A DNA stretch of 64,000 bases from Microbacterium sufflavum (GTDB taxonomy: Bacteria; Actinomycetota; Actinomycetes; Actinomycetales; Microbacteriaceae): NCBI RefSeq assembly GCF_023101165.1, contig NZ_CP078076.1:1736001-1800000 (forward strand). Direction: 5' to 3'. Numbering within the stretch: the stretch's first letter is position 1; each line of letters opens with the position of its first letter. The notes below the pieces were generated by a model, which worked only from the letters and a program-made list of their open reading frames with translations, was not told the origin of the DNA and ran no database searches. The translations under genes were made by a program, and so were the position numbers. Shown here piece by piece: positions 32,643-40,982 of the stretch.

Positions 32643-32954
32643 TCAGGCGTCGCGGTCGAGGCCGAACGTGCGCTTCACCAGGGCCTGCACGTCGCGGTCG
32701 AGACCGTCGATCCGGGTGTGCACGGCGTCGATGCGGGTGTGCACGGCATCGAAGCGCGCGTCGACGGCGTCGAACCGGGCGTCGACCGTCGCGAAGCGGG
32801 CGTCGACCGCATCGAAGCGGCCGTTCATCTCGTTGCGGAGCCCGCCGACCTCGCTGCGGAGCACGCGGACGAACATCGTCGACATCACGGTCAGGGTGCC
32901 GCACATCAGGGCGGTGAACGCGCCGATCATCGTCCAGATCTGTGCCGCATCCAT
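32643..32954 (-). CDS. Small membrane-anchored coiled-coil protein with heptad repeats
   Basis: This 103-residue protein has one membrane helix (residues 7-32, IGAFTALMCGTLTVMSTMFV) and a C-terminal coiled coil built from seven-residue repeats of the pattern D-A-R-F-D-A-V (later H-T-R-I-D-A-V), at least six in a row. The repeats are visible in the DNA as 21-base units. I chose the ATG at 32954 because GAGGAG lies nine bases upstream; the in-frame ATG at 32963 directly abuts that site. The function is unknown. It resembles short DUF1640/hemolysin-XhlA-like coiled-coil anchors. Confidence 0.72.
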   Translation of the reverse strand: MDAAQIWTMIGAFTALMCGTLTVMSTMFVRVLRSEVGGLRNEMNGRFDAVDARFATVDARFDAVDARFDAVHTRIDAVHTRIDGLDRDVQALVKRTFGLDRDA

Positions 32955-33094
32955 CGATTCCATCTCCTCATCGTCGCATCGGATGATCCACCCTGCCAGC
33001 ATCCTGGTGCCGGCTCCGGCCACGTCTCCGAGAACCGCGGGACGGGCTGCTCGGCGCGTATCGGTGCAGAGAGAGTGGTCCTGCGACGGCGCGG

Positions 33095-33496
33095 TCAGGC
33101 GTCCTTCGGCGGGTTGTACATGAACTCGACGCGGATGCCGTCGGCGTCCTCCACGAAGGAGGCGTAGTAGCGCTCCGAGTAGCGGGGATACTCCTTGGGC
33201 TCCCGCACCGCGCTCCACCCGGCGTCGAGCGCGAGCGCGTGGAAGCGGTCGACCTCCGCGCGCGACGGCATCGCGAAGGCGAGGTGCTGCCACCCGATGC
33301 GTCCGTGCCGGTGCGGCTCCGAGTCCTCGTCCCACGTGTAGAGGATGATCTCGGTCTCGTCGCCGTTGTGCCACGAGATGGAGTGGTCGTCCTCCCCGCC
33401 GGACTCGTAGCCGAGCGCGGTCAGGACGGGATGGAACTGCGCCCGCCCCCGCTCGAGGTCGCCGACGGTGATGCCCAGGTGATCGAGGAGTGCCAT
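33095..33496 (-). CDS. VOC-family glyoxalase-like protein
   Basis: This 133-residue single VOC domain starts MALLDHLGITVGDLERG, and carries GRIGWQHLAFAMPSRAEVD and a C-terminal FVEDADGIRVEFMYNPP. The His and Glu at the usual metal-ligand positions (DHLGI, QHLAF, VEFMY) suggest a metal site. The substrate is unknown. It lies 31 bases before the siderophore-interacting protein stop region on the same strand and could be transcribed with it. Confidence 0.87.
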   Translation of the reverse strand: MALLDHLGITVGDLERGRAQFHPVLTALGYESGGEDDHSISWHNGDETEIILYTWDEDSEPHRHGRIGWQHLAFAMPSRAEVDRFHALALDAGWSAVREPKEYPRYSERYYASFVEDADGIRVEFMYNPPKDA

Positions 33497-33527
33497 CGGC
33501 CCAGTCTGTCAGCGATCGCGGACGGTG

Positions 33528-34295
33528 TCAGTGGGGAGCGTGATACTCGGCTTCGCCCCGCTTCCAGTACCCCTTCACGACGGCCTTCGCGGTGTCGACG
33601 CCCCACCGGTCGAGCAGCGCGCGACCCGGCTTGACGATCGACTGCTCCGCCGCGATGAACACGAACGGATCGGTGCCGACGATGTCGTCTCCCGACAGCG
33701 ACTCCAGGAACGCGATCAGCGCCGAGCCGGCCGGGTCGTCCCCGCGGTGCAGCCACTGCACCGGTACCGGGGCGGCGAGGTCGAGCTCGCCGCTCTCGGC
33801 TACGGTCTCGATCACGATGCGGGCCGGGGCGTCGTCGGGGATCAGCGCGGCGAAACGGCGGATCGCGGGGATCGCGGTCTCGTCGCCGACGAGCAGCCAG
33901 GAGCCGGGGGTGCCGGTGACGACGGCGGCGCCGCGCGGACCGCCGACGCCGATCTCGGCGCCGAGGGGCGCGGTGGCGGCCCACGGTGCGGCGACGCCCT
34001 GGTCGCCGTGCACCGCGAACTCGACGTCGAGCCAGTCTTCGCCCCACGCGAGCGGCGTGTACTCGCGGCTGGGCGCGGCGCGCAGTTCCTCCACCGACTC
34101 CACGGGGCCGTCCGGGAAGAACAGGCGCATGTGGTCATCGGCGCCGGGGGAGTCGAATCCGGCGAGGTCCGGCCCGGCGAGGCGCACGCGCACGAAGTCC
34201 GGGGCGAGCCACTCGCGCGCGGTCAGGGTGACGGTGCGGAAGCGCAGCTCGAGGCCGCGGCGCTCGATCGTGAAGCCGGATTTCGTATCGCTCAT
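33528..34295 (-). CDS. Siderophore-interacting protein (ferric reductase, ViuB-like)
   Basis: This 255-residue flavoprotein has the SIP FAD-binding domain (FVRVRLAGPDLAGF, SREYTPLAW with the R-x-Y-T/S flavin motif) and the C-terminal SIP domain (WLLVGDETAIPAIRRFAALI, FIAAEQSIVKPGRALL, VVKGYWKRGEAEYH). It reduces ferric siderophores in the cytoplasm and releases iron. Its ATG (34295) touches an IdeR/DtxR box, so it is iron-repressed and may be leaderless. It is divergent from a ferric-siderophore ABC operon that should deliver its substrate. Confidence 0.93.
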   Translation of the reverse strand: MSDTKSGFTIERRGLELRFRTVTLTAREWLAPDFVRVRLAGPDLAGFDSPGADDHMRLFFPDGPVESVEELRAAPSREYTPLAWGEDWLDVEFAVHGDQGVAAPWAATAPLGAEIGVGGPRGAAVVTGTPGSWLLVGDETAIPAIRRFAALIPDDAPARIVIETVAESGELDLAAPVPVQWLHRGDDPAGSALIAFLESLSGDDIVGTDPFVFIAAEQSIVKPGRALLDRWGVDTAKAVVKGYWKRGEAEYHAPH

Positions 34296-34313
34296 AAAGT
34301 AAGGCTAACCTAA
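34295..34313. promoter_or_regulatory. IdeR/DtxR box between siderophore genes
   Basis: TAAAGTAAGGCTAACCTAA at 34295-34313 matches 15 of 19 positions of the DtxR/IdeR palindrome (TTAGGTTAGSCTAACCTAA). It lies between the divergent reductase and ABC operon and should repress both when iron is sufficient. Confidence 0.85.
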
Positions 34314-34400
34314 AAAGCACGACGGATGGTTCCCTGCGATCCGCTCCGTCTGACCGGCGCCCTCGAGTGCGCGACCACCCCGCAGAACAGGAGTCTCTCC

Positions 34401-35396
34401 ATGTCCGTGCCCAGAACCCTCACCGCCACCAGCGTCGCCCTGGTCGGCCTGCTCGCGCTCTCCGGCTGCGCCACCGGCACCGAAGCCGAACCCGAGGAGA
34501 CCGCCGCCGCCTCCGGCACCGTGACCGTCGAGGACAACACGGGCGAACACGAGATCGCCACCCCGCCCGCCTCGGTCGTCGCCCTCGACAACCGCACCTT
34601 CCAGACCCTGTCCGACTGGGGCATCGAGCTCTCCGCCGGCGCCGTCTCCCTCATGCCCGAGACCGTGTCGTACGCGAAGGACGACGGCATCGTCGACATC
34701 GGCCTGCACACCGAGCCCGACCTGGAGGCGATCGTCGCGGCCGACCCCGATCTCATCATCAGCGGTCAGCGCTTCACGCAGCACAACGCCGCGATCGCCG
34801 AGCTCGTGCCCGACGCCACGATCATCGACCTCGAACCGCGCGACGGCGAGGCGTTCGACGCCGAACTCACGCGCCAGACCACCGTGCTCGGCGAGATCTT
34901 CGGCAAGCAGGACGAGGCGCAGAAGCTGGTCGACGAGTTCGACGCCGCGGTCGAGCGGGCCAAGGCCGCCTACGACGAGGCCGACACCGTCATGGCCGTC
35001 AACACCTCGGGCGGCCAGATCGGCTACCTCGCTCCGACCGTCGGCCGCTCGCTCGGCCCGATCTACGACCTCCTCGGCCTCACGCCGGCCCTCGAGGTCG
35101 ACGACGCGAGCGATGACCACCAGGGCGACGAGATCTCGGTCGAGGCGATCGCGGCCTCGAACCCCGACTGGATCCTCGTGCTCGACCGCGACGCGGTGTT
35201 CGCGGCGGAGACGCCCGACTACGTGCAGGCCGCCGAGATCCTGGAGAGCTCCGAGGCCCTCGCCGGCGTCACCGCGGTGAAGGACGAGCAGATCGTCTAC
35301 ATGCCCACCGACACGTACCTGAACGAGAGCATCCAGACGTACACCGCGTTCCTGAACGACCTCGCCGACGCGCTCGAGAAGAGCGCCGACAAGTAA
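34401..35396 (+). CDS. Ferric-siderophore ABC transporter substrate-binding lipoprotein
   Basis: This 331-residue lipoprotein has a signal peptide with lipobox ALSGC (Cys23), a Glu/Ala-rich linker, and a FatB/CeuE-like periplasmic-binding fold (FQTLSDWGIEL, DLEAIVAADPDLIISGQRF, and a Trp-containing NPDWILVLDRDA). It binds a ferric siderophore, probably catecholate or carboxylate, outside the membrane and passes it to the two permeases downstream. AACAGGAG precedes the ATG at 34401. It is the first gene of the IdeR-controlled operon. Confidence 0.93.
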   Translation: MSVPRTLTATSVALVGLLALSGCATGTEAEPEETAAASGTVTVEDNTGEHEIATPPASVVALDNRTFQTLSDWGIELSAGAVSLMPETVSYAKDDGIVDIGLHTEPDLEAIVAADPDLIISGQRFTQHNAAIAELVPDATIIDLEPRDGEAFDAELTRQTTVLGEIFGKQDEAQKLVDEFDAAVERAKAAYDEADTVMAVNTSGGQIGYLAPTVGRSLGPIYDLLGLTPALEVDDASDDHQGDEISVEAIAASNPDWILVLDRDAVFAAETPDYVQAAEILESSEALAGVTAVKDEQIVYMPTDTYLNESIQTYTAFLNDLADALEKSADK

Positions 35397-35446
35397 GGGC
35401 CGGGTGGCGGCGCCCGCGATCAGGGCGCCGCCACCGGCATCCCCCC

Positions 35447-36433
35447 ATGACCTCTCCTCTCCTCGCCCCGACGCCGCGATCGTCCGCGCGGCTGTTCGAC
35501 CCGAAGCTGCTCCTCGGGGTGCTCGTCGTCGCGGTTCTCCTGGCGCTCTCGCTCGTCACCGGCGTCTACGACATCGCCGGTGCCGACGACGGCGCGCAGA
35601 TGTTCCAGATCACCCGCGTGCCCCGCACGATCGCCCTCGTGCTGGCCGGGGCCGCGATGGCGATGGCGGGCCTGGTGATGCAGCTGCTCACCCAGAACCG
35701 CTTCGTCGAGCCGACGACGACCGGCACGACCGAATGGGCGGGCCTCGGCCTGCTCGCCGTGATGCTGCTGGTGCCGCAGCCGTCCCTGCCGCTGCGCATG
35801 GCCGGGGCCGTGCTGGCCGCCTTCGTCGGCACGATGGTCTTCTTCGCCTTCCTGCGGCGGGTGGCGCTCAAGTCCTCGCTCATCGTCCCCATCGTCGGCA
35901 TCATGCTGGGGGCGGTCGTCGGCGCGATCACCACCTACCTCGCGCTCGTCACGAACTCGCTGCAGATCATCGGCGTGTGGTTCGCCGGCAGCTTCACGTC
36001 GGTCATGCGCGGCCAGTACGAGATGCTGTGGATCGTCGCGCTCATCGGGGTGATCGTGTTCCTCGTCGCCGATCGGCTGACCATCGCCGGACTGGGGGAG
36101 GAGATCGCGACGAACGTCGGGGTGAACTACAACCGGATGATCCTGCTCGGCACCGTGCTGATCGCCGTCACCACCGGCGTCGTGACGGTCGTCGTCGGCA
36201 ACCTGCCCTTCCTCGGACTGATCGTGCCCAACATCGTGTCGATGGTGCGCGGCGACGACCTGCGCAGCAACCTGCCCTGGGTCTGCCTGCTGGGCATCGC
36301 GATCGTCACCGTGTGCGACATCATCGGCCGCGCGATCATCATGCCCTTCGAGGTGCCCGTGTCGCTGATCCTCGGGGTCGTCGGGGCGGTCGTGTTCGTG
36401 CTCCTCCTGCTGAGGCAGCGTCGTCGTGGCTGA
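35447..36433 (+). CDS. Iron-siderophore ABC permease (FecCD type), first subunit
   Basis: This 328-residue permease has about nine or ten helices and the FecCD motifs RVPRTIALVLAGAAMAMAGLVMQLLTQNRFVEPTTTGTTEWAGLG and GLGEEIATNVGVNYNR (the ATPase contact). FecCD subunits usually pair as heterodimers; the partner is the next gene, which overlaps it by 8 bases. It follows the binding-protein gene by 50 bases. Confidence 0.92.
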   Translation: MTSPLLAPTPRSSARLFDPKLLLGVLVVAVLLALSLVTGVYDIAGADDGAQMFQITRVPRTIALVLAGAAMAMAGLVMQLLTQNRFVEPTTTGTTEWAGLGLLAVMLLVPQPSLPLRMAGAVLAAFVGTMVFFAFLRRVALKSSLIVPIVGIMLGAVVGAITTYLALVTNSLQIIGVWFAGSFTSVMRGQYEMLWIVALIGVIVFLVADRLTIAGLGEEIATNVGVNYNRMILLGTVLIAVTTGVVTVVVGNLPFLGLIVPNIVSMVRGDDLRSNLPWVCLLGIAIVTVCDIIGRAIIMPFEVPVSLILGVVGAVVFVLLLLRQRRRG

Positions 36434-37469
36434 GCGGACGGCGACGGAGTCCCGGCCGGACGCGACGACCCGGTCGGCCGGTTCCTTCACGACGCCGCGC
36501 GCGCGCCGCCGCTACGTCGTGGTGCTGGTCGTGCTCGCCGTTCTCGCCGCCGGATCCGCGTTCGGACTCCTGGCGTGGGACAACCCGATGCCCGTCGGCA
36601 CGCCGGGGTTCTGGCGCATCGCCCAGCACCGCGCGACCGCCGTGGTCGTGATGGCCGTCGTCGCCGTGGCCCAGGCCGTGGCGACCGTGAGCTTCCAGAC
36701 CGTCACGAACAACCGCATCATCACGCCGTCGATCATGGGCTTCGAGTCGCTCTATCGCGTGGTGCAGACCACCACCGTGTACCTGTTCGGCGTCGCGGGG
36801 CTGGTCGCCGTCCAGGGGGCGGGACAGTTCGCCCTCCAGGTCGTGATCATGGTGGGTCTCGCCGTGGTCCTCTACGGGTGGTTGCTCTCGGGGCGCTACG
36901 GCAATCTCCAGATCATGCTGCTCGTGGGCATCGTGATCGGCGGAGGGCTGGGCGCGATCGCCACGTTCATGCAGCGGTTGCTGACGCCGAGCGAGTTCGA
37001 CGTGCTCGCGGCCCGCCTGTTCGGCAACGTGTCGAACGCCGACCCGGCGTACCTCCCCCTCGCGATCCCGCTGGTCGCCGGAGCCTCGCTGCTGCTGTGG
37101 TCGCGGTCGCGTCGGCTCAACGTGCTCGCGCTCGGTCCCGACGCGGCCCGTTCCCTCGGGATCGATCACCGACGCGAGCAGTTCCTCGTGCTGACGCTGG
37201 TCGCGGTGCTCATGGCGACCTCGACCGCCCTGGTCGGTCCGATGACGTTCCTCGGGTTCCTCGTCGCGACGCTCGCCTACCAGTTCGCCGACTCGCACGA
37301 CCATCGGCTGATCTTCCCGGTCGCGGTGCTCACCGCGTTCTCGATCCTCGCCGGGGCGTACTTCGTGATGAAGAACGTGTTCTACGCGCAGGGCATGGTG
37401 TCGATCCTGATCGAGATCGTCGGCGGCACCGTGTTCCTCCTCGTCATCCTCCGAAAGGGCAGACTGTGA
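36426..37469 (+). CDS. Iron-siderophore ABC permease (FecCD type), second subunit
   Basis: This 347-residue permease shares the FecCD fold: FWRIAQHRATAVVVMAVVAVAQAVATVSFQTVTNNRIITPSIMGFESLYRVVQT, and ALGPDAARSLGIDHRREQFLVL as the ATPase-contact loop, ending GPMTFLGFLVATLAYQF. It begins at a GTG (36426) inside the end of the first permease gene and overlaps the ATPase gene by GTGA, so all four parts are translationally linked. Confidence 0.92.
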   Translation: MAERTATESRPDATTRSAGSFTTPRARRRYVVVLVVLAVLAAGSAFGLLAWDNPMPVGTPGFWRIAQHRATAVVVMAVVAVAQAVATVSFQTVTNNRIITPSIMGFESLYRVVQTTTVYLFGVAGLVAVQGAGQFALQVVIMVGLAVVLYGWLLSGRYGNLQIMLLVGIVIGGGLGAIATFMQRLLTPSEFDVLAARLFGNVSNADPAYLPLAIPLVAGASLLLWSRSRRLNVLALGPDAARSLGIDHRREQFLVLTLVAVLMATSTALVGPMTFLGFLVATLAYQFADSHDHRLIFPVAVLTAFSILAGAYFVMKNVFYAQGMVSILIEIVGGTVFLLVILRKGRL

Positions 37470-38221
37470 TCGCACTCGACGGCGTGCGCCGTGACTACAG
37501 CAGCGAGGTCGCGATCGGACCCGTCGACCTCCGCATCCCCGCGGGCGGCATCACCGCCCTCATCGGACCCAACGGCGCGGGCAAGTCCACGCTGCTGACG
37601 ATGATCGGTCGGCTCAACGGCATGGACGCCGGCGCCATCGAGATCGCCGGACTGGATGTGGCGTCCACGAAGTCGAAGGACCTGGCGAAGGTGGTGTCGA
37701 TCCTGCGGCAGGAGAACCACTTCGTCACGCGCCTCACCGTCCGCCAGCTCGTCGGGTTCGGGCGCTTCCCGCACTCCCAGGGGCGCCTGAACCGGCACGA
37801 CGAGGAGGTCATCAGCCAGGCGATCGACTTCCTCGACCTCGGCGCGCTGGAGGGGCGCTACCTCGACGAGCTCTCCGGAGGGCAGCGACAGCGGGCCTAC
37901 GTGGCGATGGTGCTCGCGCAGGACACGGAGGTCGTGCTGCTCGATGAACCCCTCAACAACCTCGACATGCGGCACGCGGTGCAGATGATGAAGCACCTGC
38001 GGCGGGCGGCCGAGGAGCTGGGGCGCACGATCGTCATCGTGCTGCACGACATCAACTTCGCCGGTCACTACGCCGACCACATCTGCGCCATGAAGGACGG
38101 GCGGGTGGTGGAGTTCGGCCCGCCCGCGCAGATCATGACCGACGACGTGCTGACCCGCGTGTTCGACACCGAGGTGCGGGTGGTCGAGGGACCCTCCGGT
38201 CCCCTCGCGGTGTACTACTAG
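37466..38221 (+). CDS. Iron-siderophore ABC transporter ATP-binding protein
   Basis: This 251-residue ATPase has Walker A GPNGAGKST near residue 36, the signature LSGGQRQRAYVAMVLAQ, Walker B VVLLDEPLNNLDM and switch His in VIVLHDINFAGHYAD. The FhuC/FepC-like LDEPLNNLDM motif agrees with siderophore import. The start is the GTG at 37466, forming a GTGA overlap with the upstream permease. Its stop overlaps the stop of a small gene on the other strand. Confidence 0.93.
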   Translation: MIALDGVRRDYSSEVAIGPVDLRIPAGGITALIGPNGAGKSTLLTMIGRLNGMDAGAIEIAGLDVASTKSKDLAKVVSILRQENHFVTRLTVRQLVGFGRFPHSQGRLNRHDEEVISQAIDFLDLGALEGRYLDELSGGQRQRAYVAMVLAQDTEVVLLDEPLNNLDMRHAVQMMKHLRRAAEELGRTIVIVLHDINFAGHYADHICAMKDGRVVEFGPPAQIMTDDVLTRVFDTEVRVVEGPSGPLAVYY

Positions 38222-38415
38222 AGCTCGATGCCGTGGTCTTCGTCGTTCACGCCGGCGTTGTGGCCGCGGCGCGACTCGTAGCCCAGGAACCACCCGAGCC
38301 AGACGATCGCGGCGAGCAGCACCCCGAGCCACACGTTCTGGAAGATGAGACCGACGACCACGCCGACGATCAGCAGGCCGAGGGTGACGGTGATCCGGAG
38401 CGCGGCGCGGGACAT
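38218..38415 (-). CDS. Small two-helix membrane protein
   Basis: This 65-residue protein has two membrane helices (ITVTLGLLIVGVVVGLIFQ and VWLGVLLAAIVWLGWFLGYES) and a short acidic tail. It matches no family I recognise by name; proteins of this form are common in Microbacteriaceae as hypothetical membrane proteins. Its stop overlaps that of the iron ATPase on the opposite strand by four bases. A longer frame reaching 39186 runs antisense to the glycosylase gene and is not credible. Confidence 0.65.
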   Translation of the reverse strand: MSRAALRITVTLGLLIVGVVVGLIFQNVWLGVLLAAIVWLGWFLGYESRRGHNAGVNDEDHGIEL

Positions 38416-38465
38416 GGCCTCAGCATACGTCCCGGCGCCCCGTGGGCGTGCGGCCGTATCGCGGT

Positions 38466-39425
38466 TCAGCGGCGACGGTGGTCCTCGGGGGCGAGCCGGG
38501 GTCCGCGTCGCGGTTCGACCAGGCCGCTCGCGAAGATGAGCCGGATCACGCGCTGGCGGTGGCCGGACCACGGCTCCAGCAGCTCGATCATCCCCGCGTC
38601 GTCCGTGCGATGACCCGCGAGGGCGTGGCCGACCTCGTGCGCGAGATGGTAGTCGCCCACGCTGACCGCATCCGGGTCGCCCAGCGCGCGGATCCTCGTC
38701 TCGGCCGCGGTCCACACGCCCACGCCGGGCAGGCTCGTGAGCACGCGGTCGCGGTCCGCTCCTGTCTCCGCCGCCTGCACGGCCCGCGCGATGCGGTCGC
38801 CGCGTTCGGCGGCGCGCACGATCGTCTTGGACTGCGGGGGTTCGACGCCCGCGCGGTGCCACGCCCACGACGGGATGCGCCGCCACTGCTCGGCGGTCGG
38901 CGCGACGGCCATCGGGCGCGGGGTGGGGCCGGGTGCGCGGTCGCCGTAGCGCGAGACCAGGTAGCGCCACGCGCCGAACGCCTGCATCGAGGTGACCTTC
39001 TGCTCCAGGATCGCGCAGGCGAGCGCGTCGAACACCTCGTCGGTGCGGGCGAGCCGGATGCCGGGGTTGCGCCGGGCGGCTTCGGCGACGAGGGGGTGGT
39101 GCGACGGGTCGAACCCGGTGGGGTCGTCGGTCGCGCCGCAGAGCGCGGGGACGAGGGAAAGGGCGTGGTCGGCGCCGGGACCCCATGCGGTCGCCGTCAC
39201 TGCGTTCCCCGCCATGCGCAGCGCGAGCGTGGACGGGCCCTGCGGAGTGCGCACCGCGCGCCAGATGACGTGACCGTCGAACACGGTGGTCGGGTCGGTG
39301 CCACCGCGGCGCAGCATCCCCACCGTGCGACGGAGGTCGAGCGGATGCGGCGGACGGTAGGCGGTCTCCCGCCGCAGGTCCGCCGGCACGGCCGCAGGGG
39401 GCGCTGACGGAGCGGTGAGGGTCAT
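38466..39425 (-). CDS. AlkA-like 3-methyladenine DNA glycosylase (HhH-GPD)
   Basis: This 319-residue protein has an N-terminal AlkA-type domain and an HhH-GPD domain: ACAILEQKVTSMQAFGAWRYLV, then the hairpin SLPGVGVWTAAETRI and the catalytic Asp in DAVSVGDYHL. It removes alkylated bases from DNA in base-excision repair. The family layout and length fit DNA-3-methyladenine glycosylase 2. It is a single gene on the minus strand. Confidence 0.88.
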   Translation of the reverse strand: MTLTAPSAPPAAVPADLRRETAYRPPHPLDLRRTVGMLRRGGTDPTTVFDGHVIWRAVRTPQGPSTLALRMAGNAVTATAWGPGADHALSLVPALCGATDDPTGFDPSHHPLVAEAARRNPGIRLARTDEVFDALACAILEQKVTSMQAFGAWRYLVSRYGDRAPGPTPRPMAVAPTAEQWRRIPSWAWHRAGVEPPQSKTIVRAAERGDRIARAVQAAETGADRDRVLTSLPGVGVWTAAETRIRALGDPDAVSVGDYHLAHEVGHALAGHRTDDAGMIELLEPWSGHRQRVIRLIFASGLVEPRRGPRLAPEDHRRR

Positions 39426-39475
39426 GCGCCCACCCTACGCGGCGCTCCTGACATCGGCTCCCGGCGTGCGCCGCG

Positions 39476-39519
39476 GCCCGCGGGGGCCGTGCTCGGCACG
39501 ATGGCCGAGCCGCGCGGGC
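39476..39519 (-). terminator. Two-part hairpin downstream of the winged-helix gene
   Basis: An outer stem GCCCGCG/CGCGGGC (39476-39482 with 39513-39519) encloses an inner stem GCTCGGC/GCCGAGC (39491-39497 with 39504-39510). It lies just after the stop of the orphan winged-helix gene and probably ends its transcript. Confidence 0.6.
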
Positions 39520-39525
39520 GTGCTC

Positions 39526-40233
39526 TCAGAAGCGGTCGGGCGAGGGGGTGCCGTGGCCGTAGCGGATGACGACGTCGGCGTGGCGATCGAACCGGTAGCC
39601 GATGCCGCGGACCGTCCGGACGATGTCCTCGTAGCGGCCGAGCTTGGCCCGCAGCCGGCGCACGTGCACGTCGATCGTGCGCTCGCCGGGGGCCTCGTCG
39701 TCCTGCGCCTGCCACAGGGCGGAGACCAGCTCGCTGCGCTCGATCGTGCGGCCCTCGCGGAGCACGAGGTACTGCAGCAGCTCGAACTCCTTGTACGTGA
39801 AGGCGGCGGACTCGCCGTCGATCAGGACGCGCTTGCGGGAGATGTCGACGGTGACCCCGGTCTCCTCCGGCACCGTCTCCTCTTCGGCTGCGGCCTTGGT
39901 CCTGGCGATCGCGCCGGGCTCCTGGAGGGCGAGCCGGACGACGTCCAGGTCGCGGCCACCCGAGCCGTGCGGGGCGAGGGCGACGGTCGCGTGCGTCTCG
40001 GCGCCGGGCGCGAGCTCGGCGAGGGTGCGGCGGAGGGCGTCGACGAGGAGCGGGAGGCTGACGCCGGCTTCCGCTGCCTTGATCTCGTCGAGGCCGACGT
40101 AGAGGGCGAAGCCGCGCGGAGAGCGGACGGCGGGGAGGTCGGCACCGGCGGTGGCGGCGGAGTCGCTGCCGGGGTGGACGGTGCGGACGGGGGCGGTGGT
40201 GGCGGGACGCTCGAGAAGGGCGGAGTTCGACAT
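39526..40233 (-). CDS. Orphan winged-helix (OmpR/PhoB-type) DNA-binding protein
   Basis: This 235-residue protein has a C-terminal OmpR/PhoB winged helix (ISRKRVLIDGESAAFTYKEFELLQYLVLREGRTIERSELVSALW, TIDVHVRRLRAKLG, VRTVRGIGYRFD). The receiver domain is absent. In its place is an N-terminal part of about 110 residues (FALYVGLDEIKAAEAGVSLPLLVDALRRTL, ATVALAPHGSGGRDLDVVRLALQEPG) that I do not recognise, followed by a Glu-rich linker. There is no kinase nearby. It may bind a ligand or a protein instead of a phosphate. The start is the ATG at 40233 with GAGGA upstream. Confidence 0.82.
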   Translation of the reverse strand: MSNSALLERPATTAPVRTVHPGSDSAATAGADLPAVRSPRGFALYVGLDEIKAAEAGVSLPLLVDALRRTLAELAPGAETHATVALAPHGSGGRDLDVVRLALQEPGAIARTKAAAEEETVPEETGVTVDISRKRVLIDGESAAFTYKEFELLQYLVLREGRTIERSELVSALWQAQDDEAPGERTIDVHVRRLRAKLGRYEDIVRTVRGIGYRFDRHADVVIRYGHGTPSPDRF

Positions 40234-40563
40234 GATGATGGAGTCCTCAAGACGTGAGCCCGAAGCGACGGGGGCTCGGATGCGTTGCATGAATGACCGG
40301 CGGAGCCGGGAAGCGAGCAAGGGTGGATGCTCGAGACGCTGCTCCCGCAGATGGCGAGGAGTCAGGTCAGGCGGGGTGGCTGTTCGTTCAGCGACACATT
40401 CGGCAACACATGCCAACGCGACCGGGCATCATCATCCCGGCAGTCCCGTTCGCCTCCTGGGCGGACAAAGGGCGTGCGTTGGTGGTCATGGGGGGATTAT
40501 GTCCGATCGTGACGACGCATGTCAAAACGCCCGGGCGTGGCGGAGGGGCGTAACGTGGCACGG
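40234..40563. other. 330-base intergenic region before the winged-helix gene
   Basis: This is the divergent promoter region of the winged-helix gene (minus) and a small acetyltransferase (plus). It holds a possible minus-strand upstream frame encoding MCCRMCR (40411-40388). The plus strand has a TAACGT -10-like box at about 40551. I see no tRNA, stable RNA fold or longer convincing gene; open frames crossing it are arginine-rich and lack ribosome sites. Confidence 0.55.
40388..40411 (-). CDS. Possible cysteine-rich upstream ORF (7 codons)
   Basis: On the minus strand ATG TGT TGC CGA ATG TGT CGC TGA reads MCCRMCR. Three of seven residues are cysteine, which is far above chance use. It lies 155 bases before the winged-helix gene on the same strand. 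Cys-rich upstream frames act as cysteine attenuators in mycobacteria. No ribosome site or -10 box supports it, so it may be chance. Confidence 0.25.
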   Translation of the reverse strand: MCCRMCR

Positions 40564-40872
40564 ATGACGATCTCGCACACCGTCGGCGGCTTCATCCTGA
40601 CCGACGAGAAGGACGCATCGCGGTATACGCTCACGCGCGACGGGAAGCTGGTCAGCGTGCTGGACTATCGCGACGACGGCCACACGATCGCCCTGACCCG
40701 CGCCTTCACCGTGCCGACTTTCCGCGGCCATGGCTACGCGGGAATCGTGGTCGACGGCGCGGTCGCCGACATCGAGGAGCGGGGCGACCGCACGGTCGAC
40801 GCGGTCTGCTGGTACGTGGCGGAGTGGTTCGCCGCGCACCCCGAGCGAGCCGGAGTCCTCCGCCGCCGCTGA
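40564..40872 (+). CDS. Small GNAT-type N-acetyltransferase (YjdJ-like)
   Basis: This 102-residue protein belongs to the short GNAT_2/YjdJ group: YTLTRDGKLVSVLDYRDDGHTIALTRAFTVPTFRGHGYAGIVVDGAVADIEERG, where FRGHGYAGIVV is the acetyl-CoA pyrophosphate loop, followed by C-x-Y-V and the C-terminal W-F-x2-H-P. The substrate is unknown. It starts at the ATG at 40564, since the residues encoded upstream of it carry no similarity. Confidence 0.85.
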   Translation: MTISHTVGGFILTDEKDASRYTLTRDGKLVSVLDYRDDGHTIALTRAFTVPTFRGHGYAGIVVDGAVADIEERGDRTVDAVCWYVAEWFAAHPERAGVLRRR

Positions 40873-40982
40873 GGCGCGAGTATGACGCCGTGTTACGTGC
40901 ACGGTCGTGCTTCCTCCGGCCGGCTCGGCTGCCCGCGGCGGGCCTCAGACCGAATGTCGGAGGTCGTTCGTACGGTGTGAGT

